Assembly: GCA_964490325.1 (NCBI GenBank) | Contig: CAZBBX010000009.1 | Location: 1-64,000, forward strand | Source: DAOPJM01 sp964490325 | Lineage (GTDB): Bacteria > Bacillota > Clostridia > Christensenellales > CAG-138 | Length of the DNA: 64,000 nucleotides | Direction: 5' to 3' | In this document: positions 42,545-50,693 of the stretch, in pieces | Layout of the letters: each line of letters opens with the position of its first letter | How positions within the stretch are numbered: position 1 is the first letter of the stretch | The notes under the pieces: model-generated | What the model was told of the DNA's origin: nothing | The model's database searches: none | Seen by the model: only the letters and a program-made list of their open reading frames with translations | Translations under genes and position numbers: made by a program

Positions 42545-43591
42545 ATGAAAAAGATCGTTTCCCTGTGTATCTGTCTCGTGCTCATTCTCACGCTCGGCCT
42601 GACCGCCTGCGGCGAAAAGAAACAGACGCTCAACATCCTCAACTGGGGCGATTACATCGACCCCGCGCTCATCGAGCAGTTCGAGGATACCTACAACGTA
42701 AAGGTCAAGTACTCCACGCTGACCAGCAACGAGGAAATGCTTATCAAGCTGCGCGCAAGCGACTGCGTATACGACCTGTGCTTCCCCTCGGACTACATCA
42801 TCGAGAAGCTCATCTCCGAGGATCTCTTGGCGCCGCTGAACATGGACAACATTCCAAACAGCGTCAATTTGGACGCGGACATCCTCGCCACGACAGCCTC
42901 CTTCGACCCGGGCAACACCTACTCCCTGCCGTACATGTGGGGCACGGTGGGCATCCTGTACAACAAGACGATGGTAAGCGAGCAGGTGGACAGCTGGGAC
43001 ATCCTTTGGGATACAAACTACGCAGGACAGGTGCTGATGTACGACAGCGTGCGCGACACCATCGGTCTGTCGCTGATCCGCTTGGGCTATGACCTCAACA
43101 CCAGAAGCGAGGAAGAGGTCGGCAAGGCCGCGGACGAGCTGATCTGGCAAAAGCAAAACGTTGCGCAGGGTTACGGCACGGACGACATCAAGGAGGCCAT
43201 GATCAATGGCCGCGCCGCCTTGGGGGTCATGTATTCGGGCGACGCCCTGTACTGCATCTCGGAGAACAGTGACCTTGCCTATGCCCTGCCCAAGGAAGGC
43301 AGCAACGTATGGTTCGACAACGTGGTCATCCCCAAGACCTCCAAGAATCAGGAGCTGGCGGAGACCTTCATCAACTTCCTCTGCGACGCCGAGGTCGCCA
43401 AGCAGAACACGGAGTATATCTATTACTCCTCGCCCAACGCCGCGGCAATGGCGCTGCTGGACGAGAGCTTCACCGAGGATCCCACCTACAACCCGTCCAA
43501 GGAGACCTTGGCGCGCTGCGTGGTGTTCCACGATCTGGGCGAGTTTATCACCGTGTTCAACGACGCTTGGGAGCGCGTGCTGCAAAGCTAA
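42545..43591 (+). CDS. potD: Spermidine/putrescine-binding lipoprotein
   Basis: The 348-residue protein has a lipoprotein signal (MKKIVSLCICLVLILTLGLTAC, cleavage before the Cys at residue 22; given here as start and lipobox LTAC). The binding-protein signature LNILNWGDYIDPALI follows. The remainder (YMWGTVGILYNKTMV, VMYSGDALYC) matches PotD/PotF. The ATG at 42545 follows AAGGAGG. It delivers polyamines from outside to PotBC. Its stop codon abuts repeat array C. Confidence 0.95.
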   Translation: MKKIVSLCICLVLILTLGLTACGEKKQTLNILNWGDYIDPALIEQFEDTYNVKVKYSTLTSNEEMLIKLRASDCVYDLCFPSDYIIEKLISEDLLAPLNMDNIPNSVNLDADILATTASFDPGNTYSLPYMWGTVGILYNKTMVSEQVDSWDILWDTNYAGQVLMYDSVRDTIGLSLIRLGYDLNTRSEEEVGKAADELIWQKQNVAQGYGTDDIKEAMINGRAALGVMYSGDALYCISENSDLAYALPKEGSNVWFDNVVIPKTSKNQELAETFINFLCDAEVAKQNTEYIYYSSPNAAAMALLDESFTEDPTYNPSKETLARCVVFHDLGEFITVFNDAWERVLQS

Positions 43592-44040
43592 AGCCGTCTG
43601 CGACGGCTTCGCCAAAAAGCGCACGCTTTTTGACGAGACTGCTTTGGCCGTCTGCGACGGCTTCGTCAAAAAACCGCCGTTTTTTGACGAGTCTGCTGCG
43701 GCAGGGCTTTCTCTTGCCCTTTTGGAGACCCAAAAGGGCAAGCAAGGTATCAAATCCGCCGCACATGTCGCCGGTATTAGCCGTCTATGACGGCTTCGCC
43801 AAAAAGCGCACGCTTTTTGACGAGACTGCTGCGGCAGGGCTTTCTCTTACCCTTTTGGAGACCCAAAAGGGCAAGCAAGGTATCAAAACCGCCGCGCATG
43901 TCGCCGGTTTTGATGGAGCTGATGGTTGTTCCCTTGCTGCTTGCGTTGTCGGATCGGCGGAGCGATCCGATGGTTGCTTATGGACGTTCCTTCGTTTATT
44001 CCATTGTCGGATCGGCGGAGCGATCCGACGGTTACTTTTT
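43592..44040 (+). repeat. Hairpin repeat array, copy C (a-b / a-b-c-d / a-b-c-d-e-e)
   Basis: This 449-bp block starts directly after the potD stop. It contains three partial or full units. Unit 1 (43592-43645) has a (AGCCGTC/GACGGCT) and b (CAAAAAGCG/CGCTTTTTG). Unit 2 (43646-43777) has a, b, c with a 13-bp stem CTTGCCCTTTTGG/CCAAAAGGGCAAG, and d. Unit 3 (43778-44040) has a, b, c, d (ATCAAAACC/GGTTTTGAT) and two e hairpins. It is the largest of three loci and the only one with module a. Open frames through it are incidental. Confidence 0.88.
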
Positions 44041-44050
44041 CATCCATTGG

Positions 44051-44079
44051 AAAGGACTGCGCAAATGGCAGTCCTTTTT
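44051..44079 (+). terminator. Terminator after potABCD and repeat array C
   Basis: The 8-bp stem AGGACTGC/GCAGTCCT with a 7-nt loop is followed by a run of T. Confidence 0.88.
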
Positions 44080-44093
44080 CGATCTGTATTTAC

Positions 44094-44618
44094 TTATCCC
44101 TCATGCAGTCCGAGCCGCTTATAATAGCCCGCTTCCAATAAGTAGGAGCCGTCGGGCAGGCACAGCGTGTACAGCCCCGCTTCCCGCGTAAAGCCCGTCT
44201 TTTCGTACAGGCGGACGGCGGGCAGGTTCCCCGTTACAACGAGCAGCCGCAGCCACATGGCGCCCCTTGCCTTGGCCAAGGCGGCGGCTTGCCGCAGCAG
44301 CGCAGCACCATAGCCTTTGCCGCGGTGCTCGACGCTTACACCCAGCCGCTCCAGGTACAGGGAAGCGCCCTTTTGCCGCGTCCAAGCGGGAAACGGCGGC
44401 TCCTGCGGCGGCGGGCACAGGGCAAAAGCGCCCATGAGCTGCCCTCCTTTAGTCAAAACGTACAGGCGCTCGTTTTCCATATCGTCTAGAAAGCAGCAGC
44501 CGGGATAGACCTCGTTCCATATGCCGATCCCATCCGCAGCAAGCCTTGCCGTGATCCCCCCAAACAGCGTCCTAAGGGCGCCGAGATCCGCCGCCGCTGC
44601 CAAACGAAGCGTGGTCAT
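44094..44618 (-). CDS. GNAT-family N-acetyltransferase
   Basis: The 174-residue protein has the acetyl-CoA-binding motif A pattern LYLERLGVSVEHRGKGYGAALLRQAAALA (residues about 90-118) and a C-terminal LPAVRLYEKTGFTREAG typical of GNAT enzymes. The substrate cannot be inferred. It overlaps the end of the upstream membrane-protein gene by 4 bases (ATGA), so the two form one unit on the minus strand. Confidence 0.9.
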   Translation of the reverse strand: MTTLRLAAAADLGALRTLFGGITARLAADGIGIWNEVYPGCCFLDDMENERLYVLTKGGQLMGAFALCPPPQEPPFPAWTRQKGASLYLERLGVSVEHRGKGYGAALLRQAAALAKARGAMWLRLLVVTGNLPAVRLYEKTGFTREAGLYTLCLPDGSYLLEAGYYKRLGLHEG

Positions 44619-46978
44619 GGGGTGACGCGATAGATCGTCACGGAGCCGTTTTGAAAGACCTCTTGGCAGTTCTCCCTAAAGTACGCCGTGTCCACGGCAT
44701 AGTTGCTGTACTCGCAGCTGCCAAGGTAGACATAGTCCACGCCGTAGCTTTCAAACAGCTCGCCGCTTTCGGCGGGGTGCTCCAGCATACTTGTAACGTC
44801 GCTGCGGCGCTTGCTCGTGTCGATGCCGTGGAAGTAAAGGAAGGTGTTGGCGCCGCAGACGATGCTGCGTCCCGTCAGGGTGGACACCGTGTTCAGGTGC
44901 CAGTTGGCGTCGGTCAAAAACAGTGCGTCCGAGGCCGTGTCCTCCTTGATAAATTCCGCCGCTTCGATCTCCTTGCTGCTGAACACCATGTAGTTGCTGC
45001 GCGCCTCGCGCACGATGGTCATGGTGGAGCTTAGGAAGGTGGTCAGCGCCAGTACGCAGCAGCCAAGGGACAGCGCCACCCTTGCTAAGCGCCAAGAGCG
45101 GGGGGCGCAGGGATCGCAGCGGAAGACCACCGCAAGCTGCAGGATGGAGCAGGCGGCTATAAGCAGCGCCATTAGGCGGGTCAGTCCCTGCGAAATGCCA
45201 AGGAAGCTGCTTTGATACTGCTCGAACAGGAGCTTTAGCAGGATCGCGTTCACCGCAAGCGCCATAAGGACGGAGACGCCGCAAAGGACGGCCTGCGTGC
45301 GCTTGTTCATGCGCAGCTGCTCATAGCCGCCGCGAACGAGCAGCCACAGCAGGGCAAAGAGCAGCACCAGAAGCGTGCAGCAGGAGCCGAAGCGCAGATC
45401 GACCGCAGCGCCGCTTGCAACGCGCAGCAGCTTGACAAACAGGTAGGCAAACACCGCGCAGGACAGCAGAGCCGAGCCTTGCGCATAGCTGCGGCAGCTG
45501 TCGTTTGGCAGGGTGCGCTTTTTGATCGCATGGTCGATGCGGTGGTAGGCGCTTGCCGCAAAGCGGGCTACAAGGCCGCAAAGGAAGGCAAAGCTTACAA
45601 AGATGAGCTTGTTGTTGTCGTAGGTGTTGGGCTGAAAGACGACCAGCTCCGCAATGATCCACAGCATTAGCGGCCCCGCTGCGATGCGCCGATCCCGCTT
45701 GCTCAGGCAGAGGAAGGCGGGAACGGCCAGCACAAACAGCCAACCCAGATTTTTCAGGTAGAACCACAGGTAGCTGTCCAGCTCGTTGGCCCAGTTGAAG
45801 TGGAGCTGCACCATGCCGCTTTCCGAGGCCTGCGCAAAGGTGAACAGCACCAGCTGCGGCAGCGCCAGCAGCAGCGTTCCGCAGCCAAAGACCGCCCAGC
45901 CCAAGAGCCGCTTCCAATTAAACTTACGGATAAGCTCCATCACCAGATAGACGGCGCTGATGACGCCCAGCGCCAAGAAGGAGTGGGTGTGGATGAGGGG
46001 CAGGCCACCCGCCAGCACAATCAGCGGAATGAGGTTTCGCTTCTCCCCGCGGAAGGCCCAACCCGTCAGCAGGTACAGGCAGGGGAACAGGAAGGCCCAG
46101 CCAAAGAGCGTAGCCCGTTGGGGAATGAGCATGTCCACGATGGGGTTCACCCAGCGCAGGCCGATGGTGGGCAGGTTCGTGGGCGTAAGGTAGAAGCCGT
46201 CCAAGAGGTTTTGCAGGTTGTTGCCAATGGAGGAGGAGCCAAGCAGGCTTTGCAGCGCCGTAGAGCTGCCGTCTGCAAGGTCGAAGAAGTAGGCAAAGCC
46301 AAAGCCGCTGCCAAAGAAGAACAGCAGCGTTGCAACAACGGCGCGGCCCTGCCGCTTGAGCCATTGCTCAAAGAAGAAGTACACGCCCAGTATGACAAGG
46401 GCGTAGGCATAGAGAGCGGAGATGAGGTAGGCCTGCCGCAGACTGCTGCCCAAGAGCAGCAGGGTCGAGGCCGAGGTCTCGCACAGGAAGGGATAGTTGA
46501 CGGTATGCCCTACAAAGATGCTGTATTCGGGAGGGAAGGTACCCTGCTCGGCGATGCTGGTGATGAAGCCAAGGTGCATCGCAAGATCGCCGTAGGTGAC
46601 TTGCCCCACCCAGTAGCCCTGCTCGTCGGTGCGCAGGATGTGCGTGGAGAACAGGCAGCAGCCCAGCACGAAGATGCCGCACAGCGCAAGCATGGGCCAC
46701 AGCTGCTTGATGCAGCCTGCAAGGCCGTGTATCCGTCCCTTGGCCTTCAGTCCGCAGACGACGCCTGCAAGGAGAGCGACCCCCAAGGCCAGCAGCTGCG
46801 CCGTTAAGGTAAAGCCGATGACAAAGGCAAAGAGCGAAGGCAGCCATGTCCACAGGAACAGACCGATCACCAAGCCCAGCCAAATGCGGCGCTGCGGCTT
46901 GTGGGCGGAGAACAGCGCCTCGGCGATATACACGCCCGAAACGGCGAACGCCAGTACATAGAGAAGGGATACGATCAT
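44615..46978 (-). CDS. Large polytopic membrane protein (GT-C/YfhO-like, unassigned)
   Basis: The 787-residue protein has roughly 15-18 hydrophobic segments, from MIVSLLYVLAFAVSGVYIA onward, and a C-terminal soluble tail of about 110 residues (EIEAAEFIKEDTASDALFLTDANWH to the end). Multiple helices with a periplasmic tail resemble lipid-linked glycosyltransferases of the GT-C group, but I do not see a decisive catalytic motif. The ATG at 46978 is preferred (GGGAGAGG site); the open frame continues upstream without support. It is coupled to the acetyltransferase gene. Function is unknown. Confidence 0.75.
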   Translation of the reverse strand: MIVSLLYVLAFAVSGVYIAEALFSAHKPQRRIWLGLVIGLFLWTWLPSLFAFVIGFTLTAQLLALGVALLAGVVCGLKAKGRIHGLAGCIKQLWPMLALCGIFVLGCCLFSTHILRTDEQGYWVGQVTYGDLAMHLGFITSIAEQGTFPPEYSIFVGHTVNYPFLCETSASTLLLLGSSLRQAYLISALYAYALVILGVYFFFEQWLKRQGRAVVATLLFFFGSGFGFAYFFDLADGSSTALQSLLGSSSIGNNLQNLLDGFYLTPTNLPTIGLRWVNPIVDMLIPQRATLFGWAFLFPCLYLLTGWAFRGEKRNLIPLIVLAGGLPLIHTHSFLALGVISAVYLVMELIRKFNWKRLLGWAVFGCGTLLLALPQLVLFTFAQASESGMVQLHFNWANELDSYLWFYLKNLGWLFVLAVPAFLCLSKRDRRIAAGPLMLWIIAELVVFQPNTYDNNKLIFVSFAFLCGLVARFAASAYHRIDHAIKKRTLPNDSCRSYAQGSALLSCAVFAYLFVKLLRVASGAAVDLRFGSCCTLLVLLFALLWLLVRGGYEQLRMNKRTQAVLCGVSVLMALAVNAILLKLLFEQYQSSFLGISQGLTRLMALLIAACSILQLAVVFRCDPCAPRSWRLARVALSLGCCVLALTTFLSSTMTIVREARSNYMVFSSKEIEAAEFIKEDTASDALFLTDANWHLNTVSTLTGRSIVCGANTFLYFHGIDTSKRRSDVTSMLEHPAESGELFESYGVDYVYLGSCEYSNYAVDTAYFRENCQEVFQNGSVTIYRVTP

Positions 46979-47009
46979 GACAGCCTCTCCCTTACGCAAA
47001 GTTTCTTTG

Positions 47010-47015
47010 ATTATA
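47010..47015 (-). promoter_or_regulatory. -10 box of the large membrane-protein gene
   Basis: A perfect TATAAT on the minus strand lies 31 bases before the ATG. The -35 region (TTTCCT at 17 bases) is a poor match. Confidence 0.4.
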
Positions 47016-47158
47016 CACGATTCCCATGGAAAAGGAAAGCCCAATCCAAGCCTGCGGCAGCTCCATTTACTCTGAAAAGTTTCAGACGGGTAACGCTCTC
47101 TACACATTTTGAACACAATTTTCTACTACAATAGCACTGTCAGCATGGGAAACTGCGG

Positions 47159-47187
47159 TTGACGCTGCGGCTTTTCCGTGCTACACT
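47159..47187 (+). promoter_or_regulatory. Promoter of the sortase unit
   Basis: TTGACG (47159-47164) and TACACT (47182-47187) are separated by 17 bases, 24 bases before the first gene. Confidence 0.8.
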
Positions 47188-47211
47188 TTGAGACCATAAG
47201 GAGTTGAGGAT

Positions 47212-47787
47212 ATGAAAAAAATTCTTGCTATAGCGCTGATCCTGCTGCTCACGCTCGGTCTTGCCGCGCCTGTCATGGCCGCCACCAGCGATGAGAACAA
47301 GGAGACGCTCATCAAGCTGATCGACTGCAACGAGACCTCCGCCTACAAGCGCATCATCAATCAGGCGGTCAAGATCATTCGCAACGACGCCATCACCATC
47401 TCCGACGAGCAGCTCAGCGAGCTGACGAACCTTGTCGTGAGCGGCGACGCCTTGGCGCTGACCTTCAAGGGCTATTCTGCCGACGACTACACCGCGGAGG
47501 AGCAGCAGACCGCACTGGGCGTGGCGGATCAGGTCTGCAAGATCTTGGACGTCAGCTACACCATCGATCCCACCAACGATCCGCAGGGCGACAGCTCCAT
47601 CGTCGTGTCCATCTACAAAAACGGCATACTGCTGGGCAAGATCGACAGCGACGCCAAGACCGACCTTGTGGACGGCGCAAACGTGTGGTATCTGATCGGC
47701 GGCGCCGTGCTGCTGCTTGCCGCGCTCGCTATGGTGTTCGTGCTTATCAAAAAGCGCCGCACACAGACGGAGACGGAGACGGCCTAA
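47212..47787 (+). CDS. Secreted, membrane-anchored protein of the sortase unit
   Basis: The 191-residue protein has a cleavable signal peptide (residues 1-24, ending VMAATS). A soluble domain follows in which two halves alternate helices and strands, with DUF-type character. A C-terminal membrane helix (about 158-178) ends in KKRRTQTETETA. The C-terminal layout imitates a sorting signal, but no LPxTG-like pentapeptide precedes the helix. It is the first of three genes with a sortase. I do not recognise its family; it may be an accessory or substrate of the sortase. Confidence 0.7.
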   Translation: MKKILAIALILLLTLGLAAPVMAATSDENKETLIKLIDCNETSAYKRIINQAVKIIRNDAITISDEQLSELTNLVVSGDALALTFKGYSADDYTAEEQQTALGVADQVCKILDVSYTIDPTNDPQGDSSIVVSIYKNGILLGKIDSDAKTDLVDGANVWYLIGGAVLLLAALAMVFVLIKKRRTQTETETA

Positions 47788-47790
47788 GTC

Positions 47791-48465
47791 ATGGCAACGA
47801 AAAGAAAGAAAAAGAACGGCTTTTTAAGAGGAGCGGCGCTGCTGCTCCCCTTTCTGCTGTTTGCGGCGGCGGTGTTCTGCTTCTCCCTGTACCTTTGCGA
47901 CAGCGTACTGGAGGAGAACGCCTACTTTTCGCTGCTGGTGGGCGGCGGACGCGACGCGTCGGGAACGGTCGTGGATACAAATTTTGTGCCCGGCGAGGCG
48001 CCGGATGTGCTCAGGCGCATCCCCAGCATCAACTATGGGCAGCAGTGGGCGATCCTCAATGTGGACTGGGACGGCGGTGGCTGGGAGCTTCGCAACATCC
48101 CCGTCTTCTTGGGCGCGGATAAGGCCATCCTCAAGGTCGGCGCAGGCATGAGCTTTGCCTCCACCTTCCCCGGCGAGGGGGAGCGCTGCATCATCTCCTC
48201 CCATGTGACGCGTTACTTTGCGCAGCTGGAGGACACCCCCGCAGGCGCGATCGTTACGCTCAACACGCTGTACGGCACCTATACCTACCGCGTGGTGGAC
48301 AGACAGACCTTCAAGGGCACGGATCGCACCTACCTAAGCCCCAGCAGTGACAAAAACGAACTGATCCTCTACACCTGCTATCCCCGCGACAACGACGGGC
48401 ACAGGCGCACCAAGCGCTGCGCGCTCATCTGCGAGAAGCTCAGCGGACTGGAGGTGACGGGATGA
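47791..48465 (+). CDS. Sortase (class D-like)
   Basis: Sortases are membrane-bound Cys transpeptidases that link proteins to the cell wall. The 224-residue protein has an N-terminal signal anchor (about 12-35). The catalytic His is in ISSHVTRYFAQL, the Cys in ELILYTCYP and the Arg in RRTKRCALI. YTCYP is characteristic of class D enzymes. It begins 3 bases after its upstream neighbour and overlaps the next gene by 4. No LPxTG-type substrate was recognised in the window. Confidence 0.88.
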   Translation: MATKRKKKNGFLRGAALLLPFLLFAAAVFCFSLYLCDSVLEENAYFSLLVGGGRDASGTVVDTNFVPGEAPDVLRRIPSINYGQQWAILNVDWDGGGWELRNIPVFLGADKAILKVGAGMSFASTFPGEGERCIISSHVTRYFAQLEDTPAGAIVTLNTLYGTYTYRVVDRQTFKGTDRTYLSPSSDKNELILYTCYPRDNDGHRRTKRCALICEKLSGLEVTG

Positions 48466-49316
48466 AGCCCCTGCAAAAATTCCTCTGCGGGATCCTTGTG
48501 ATCCTGTTGACGGCAACAAGCTTTGTTGCGCTTGCGGCGGGAACGCTGCGCTATACGACCTTGAACGCGGGCTGGTACAAGCTGACCCTGCCCGACAAGA
48601 GCTACATCAGTCAGATGCGTTCCTTCATCGAGGATGATCTGTCCTATGTCGCCATCCTCTACGGCTTCTCCGACGACGCACTGAACGGCGTGGTGACGGA
48701 CGAGGATATCAAAAACTACACCGACGACTTTGTGGACGCGTTCTTTGCCGCCGCCACGGACGGTGGGGCGGTCGAGGCGCCGGAGTATCCGCCCGAGACC
48801 TTCACGGCCTTCGCGCTGACCAACACGAGCTGGGGCTATGAGGCCGCCACAAACTTTGGCGAGGACTGCGCCGAGGCGGTCAAGACCTCGCTTGCGGCGG
48901 TGGACAGCGAGCTTGTCACAAGTACGATCTCAGGCCTTACCAACAGTACGCTCGTGCAGATCCTAAGTAAGCTTTGCTGGCTGTTTGCGGGTCTGCTGCT
49001 GGCGTTCATCTTGGTGCTGTTTGCCTCGGCGGGAAAGGCCAAGCGCGGCCTCCTATTGACAAGCGGCAGCGTGTTCATGGGCGCAAGCCTGCTGTTCATA
49101 CCCGTGGCGGTGTTTGCGGCCAAGGGTTACACAAGCGCGGTCAACCTCAGCCTGTCGGCATACCGCGTACAGCTCGTGGGCATTTTGGATGCGGCGCTTC
49201 GGGGCGGCCTGTGGATCGGCGGCGCGGCGCTTGCTCTCTCGCTTATCCTGCTCGTCCTTGCGATTTGGCGCACAACGGCCAAAAAGAAGCCCCAAAAGGC
49301 GAAAAATCAGGCTTGA
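48462..49316 (+). CDS. Membrane protein of the sortase unit, unknown function
   Basis: The 284-residue protein has an N-terminal signal or membrane segment (6-28). An extracytoplasmic stretch of about 140 residues rich in Asp, Thr and Tyr follows. Three membrane helices complete it (about 168-187, 195-217, 243-267), with a basic C-terminus KKKPQKAKNQA. It overlaps the sortase gene (ATGA). Topology resembles TPM- or DUF-type accessory proteins found next to sortases, but I cannot assign it. Confidence 0.65.
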   Translation: MKPLQKFLCGILVILLTATSFVALAAGTLRYTTLNAGWYKLTLPDKSYISQMRSFIEDDLSYVAILYGFSDDALNGVVTDEDIKNYTDDFVDAFFAAATDGGAVEAPEYPPETFTAFALTNTSWGYEAATNFGEDCAEAVKTSLAAVDSELVTSTISGLTNSTLVQILSKLCWLFAGLLLAFILVLFASAGKAKRGLLLTSGSVFMGASLLFIPVAVFAAKGYTSAVNLSLSAYRVQLVGILDAALRGGLWIGGAALALSLILLVLAIWRTTAKKKPQKAKNQA

Positions 49317-49341
49317 CAAGGCGCTGATCCCTCGCTATAAT
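49313..49341 (+). promoter_or_regulatory. Promoter of infC-rpmI-rplT
   Basis: TTGACA (49313-49318) and TATAAT (49336-49341) are separated by 17 bases, fully consensus. The -35 box overlaps the end of the preceding gene. Confidence 0.95.
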
Positions 49342-49347
49342 AAGAAA

Positions 49348-49463
49348 GGTTCAAGCAGAAGCGCCCGCTTCTCACCTGCCGACGCAACAGCAGTCAGGCA
49401 AGGTCAAAGACTTTTCTAAAAGACTTTCGTATCGGTGGGCGTTCTGCGTCCGCCGATATTTTT
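49348..49463 (+). promoter_or_regulatory. infC leader with attenuator hairpin
   Basis: The 5' untranslated region contains a small hairpin AGAAGCG/GCTTCT. Near its end is a strong terminator-like hairpin at 49430-49458 (TATCGG...CCGATA with inner GGCG pairs) followed by five T. Firmicutes control infC-rpmI-rplT by premature termination bound to L20 or translational repression, so an attenuation leader is the likely reading. The exact class (L20 leader) cannot be confirmed by eye. Confidence 0.6.
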
Positions 49464-49481
49464 ATGTGGAGGTGCTTTCCC

Positions 49482-49997
49482 ATCGCTATTACCAAGCTCA
49501 TGATCAACGAGGAGATCCGCGACGCGCAGGTGCGCGTGATCGACGAAAACGGCGGTCAGCTCGGCGTACTGGACGTCCGCGACGCGCAGCGTCTTGCGGA
49601 CGAACGTTCGCTCGATCTGGTCAAGGTCAATCCCGGCGGCAATCCCCCCGTGTGCAAACTGATGGACTACGGGAAGTATTACTACGATCAGGTAAAACGC
49701 GAAAAGGAAATGCGCAAGAATCAAAAGGTGGTCGAGACCAAGGAGATCCGTCTGTCCGCGACCATCGACGATCATGACATGGAGGTCAAGGCCAAGCAGT
49801 GCATCAAGTTCCTGCAAAACGGCGACAAGGTCAAGGTCTCCATCCGCTTCCGCGGCCGTCAGATCACCAAGGGCGATCTGGGCGAGGAAGTCATGCTCAC
49901 CTTCTTCGACATGCTTGAGGGCACGGCGATTAAGGAGAAGGCGCCCAAGCAGGAGGGCCGCAACATGACCATGATCTTAGCCCCCAATGCGAGTTAA
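49482..49997 (+). CDS. infC: Translation initiation factor IF-3
   Basis: IF-3 checks start codons on the 30S subunit. The 171-residue form begins at an ATC codon (49482) located 9 bases after a GGAGG (49468-49472), giving IAITKLMINEEIRDAQVRVI. An in-frame ATG at 49464 would put the ribosome binding site inside the gene, and the ATG at 49500 has no site. A near-cognate start is a known feature of infC, used for autoregulation. Conserved segments include GGNPPVCKLMDYGKYYY and VKVSIRFRGRQ. It is followed by rpmI. Confidence 0.95.
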   Translation: MAITKLMINEEIRDAQVRVIDENGGQLGVLDVRDAQRLADERSLDLVKVNPGGNPPVCKLMDYGKYYYDQVKREKEMRKNQKVVETKEIRLSATIDDHDMEVKAKQCIKFLQNGDKVKVSIRFRGRQITKGDLGEEVMLTFFDMLEGTAIKEKAPKQEGRNMTMILAPNAS

Positions 49998-50060
49998 CAA
50001 CGACCCAAAAATTGGAGTTTGTTATAAAGAAACGGTAAACGAATTACAGGAGGAACTACC

Positions 50061-50258
50061 ATGCCGAAGATCAAGACCCACCGTGGTGCCGCAAAGCGCT
50101 TTGACCTCACCAAGAGCGGCAAGATCAAGCGTTCCAAGGCTTACAAGAGCCACATTCTCACCAAAAAGACTACCAAGCGTCTGCGCGGGCTGCGTCAAAC
50201 CGGCTACATTGCCGAGTGCGAAGCCAAAAAAGTGCGCGAGCTGATCCCGTATAAGTAA
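50061..50258 (+). CDS. rpmI: 50S ribosomal protein L35
   Basis: The 65-residue basic protein begins MPKIKTHRGAAKRFDLTKSG and ends with a Lys/Arg-rich tail, the typical L35 pattern. An AGGAGG site lies 9 bases before the ATG. It sits between infC and rplT, as in nearly all bacteria. Confidence 0.97.
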   Translation: MPKIKTHRGAAKRFDLTKSGKIKRSKAYKSHILTKKTTKRLRGLRQTGYIAECEAKKVRELIPYK

Positions 50259-50272
50259 GGAGGAACAAAACT

Positions 50273-50632
50273 ATGGCACGCATTAAGAGAACCGTCAACG
50301 CAGTCAAGAAGCGCCGCAAGATCCTCCGTTCCGCCAAGGGTTACTTTGGCGCCAAGAGCCGTCAGTATCGTGCAGCCGCGCAGCAGGTGCGCAAGTCCAT
50401 GGCCTACGCCTATGTGGGCCGCAAGCTCAAGAAGCGCGAGTATCGCAAGCTGTGGATCGCCCGTATCAACGCAGGCGCCCGCATCTGCGGCACCACCTAC
50501 AGCCGTATGATCAACGGCCTGAAGCTGGCGAACGTCGATATCAACCGCAAGGTCCTTGCCGATCTGGCTGTCAACGACATGAACGCCTTCAAAAACTTGG
50601 TCGATGTGGCAATGGCTGCCCGCGCCGAGTAA
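50273..50632 (+). CDS. rplT: 50S ribosomal protein L20
   Basis: The 119-residue protein has MARIKRTVNAVKKRRKILRSAKGYFG at its N-terminus and a LWIARINAGARICG core, characteristic of L20. This rRNA-binding protein is needed early in 50S assembly and in many bacteria represses its own operon. It ends the operon before a terminator. Confidence 0.97.
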   Translation: MARIKRTVNAVKKRRKILRSAKGYFGAKSRQYRAAAQQVRKSMAYAYVGRKLKKREYRKLWIARINAGARICGTTYSRMINGLKLANVDINRKVLADLAVNDMNAFKNLVDVAMAARAE

Positions 50633-50651
50633 GCAAAGCGTATCACATCTT

Positions 50652-50678
50652 CCCCTGCGTCTGACGCGGGGGTTTTTT
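50652..50678 (+). terminator. Terminator of infC-rpmI-rplT
   Basis: The stem CCCC-GCGTC/GACGC-GGGG with a minimal loop is followed by six T. Confidence 0.92.
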
Positions 50679-50693
50679 GTTTGGGAGGCGAAA

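Noticed and set aside
43309..44124. Open frames through repeat array C
   Set aside because: Similar peptides recur in copies B and C only because the DNA is repeated. There are no ribosome binding sites and the frames differ in copy A.
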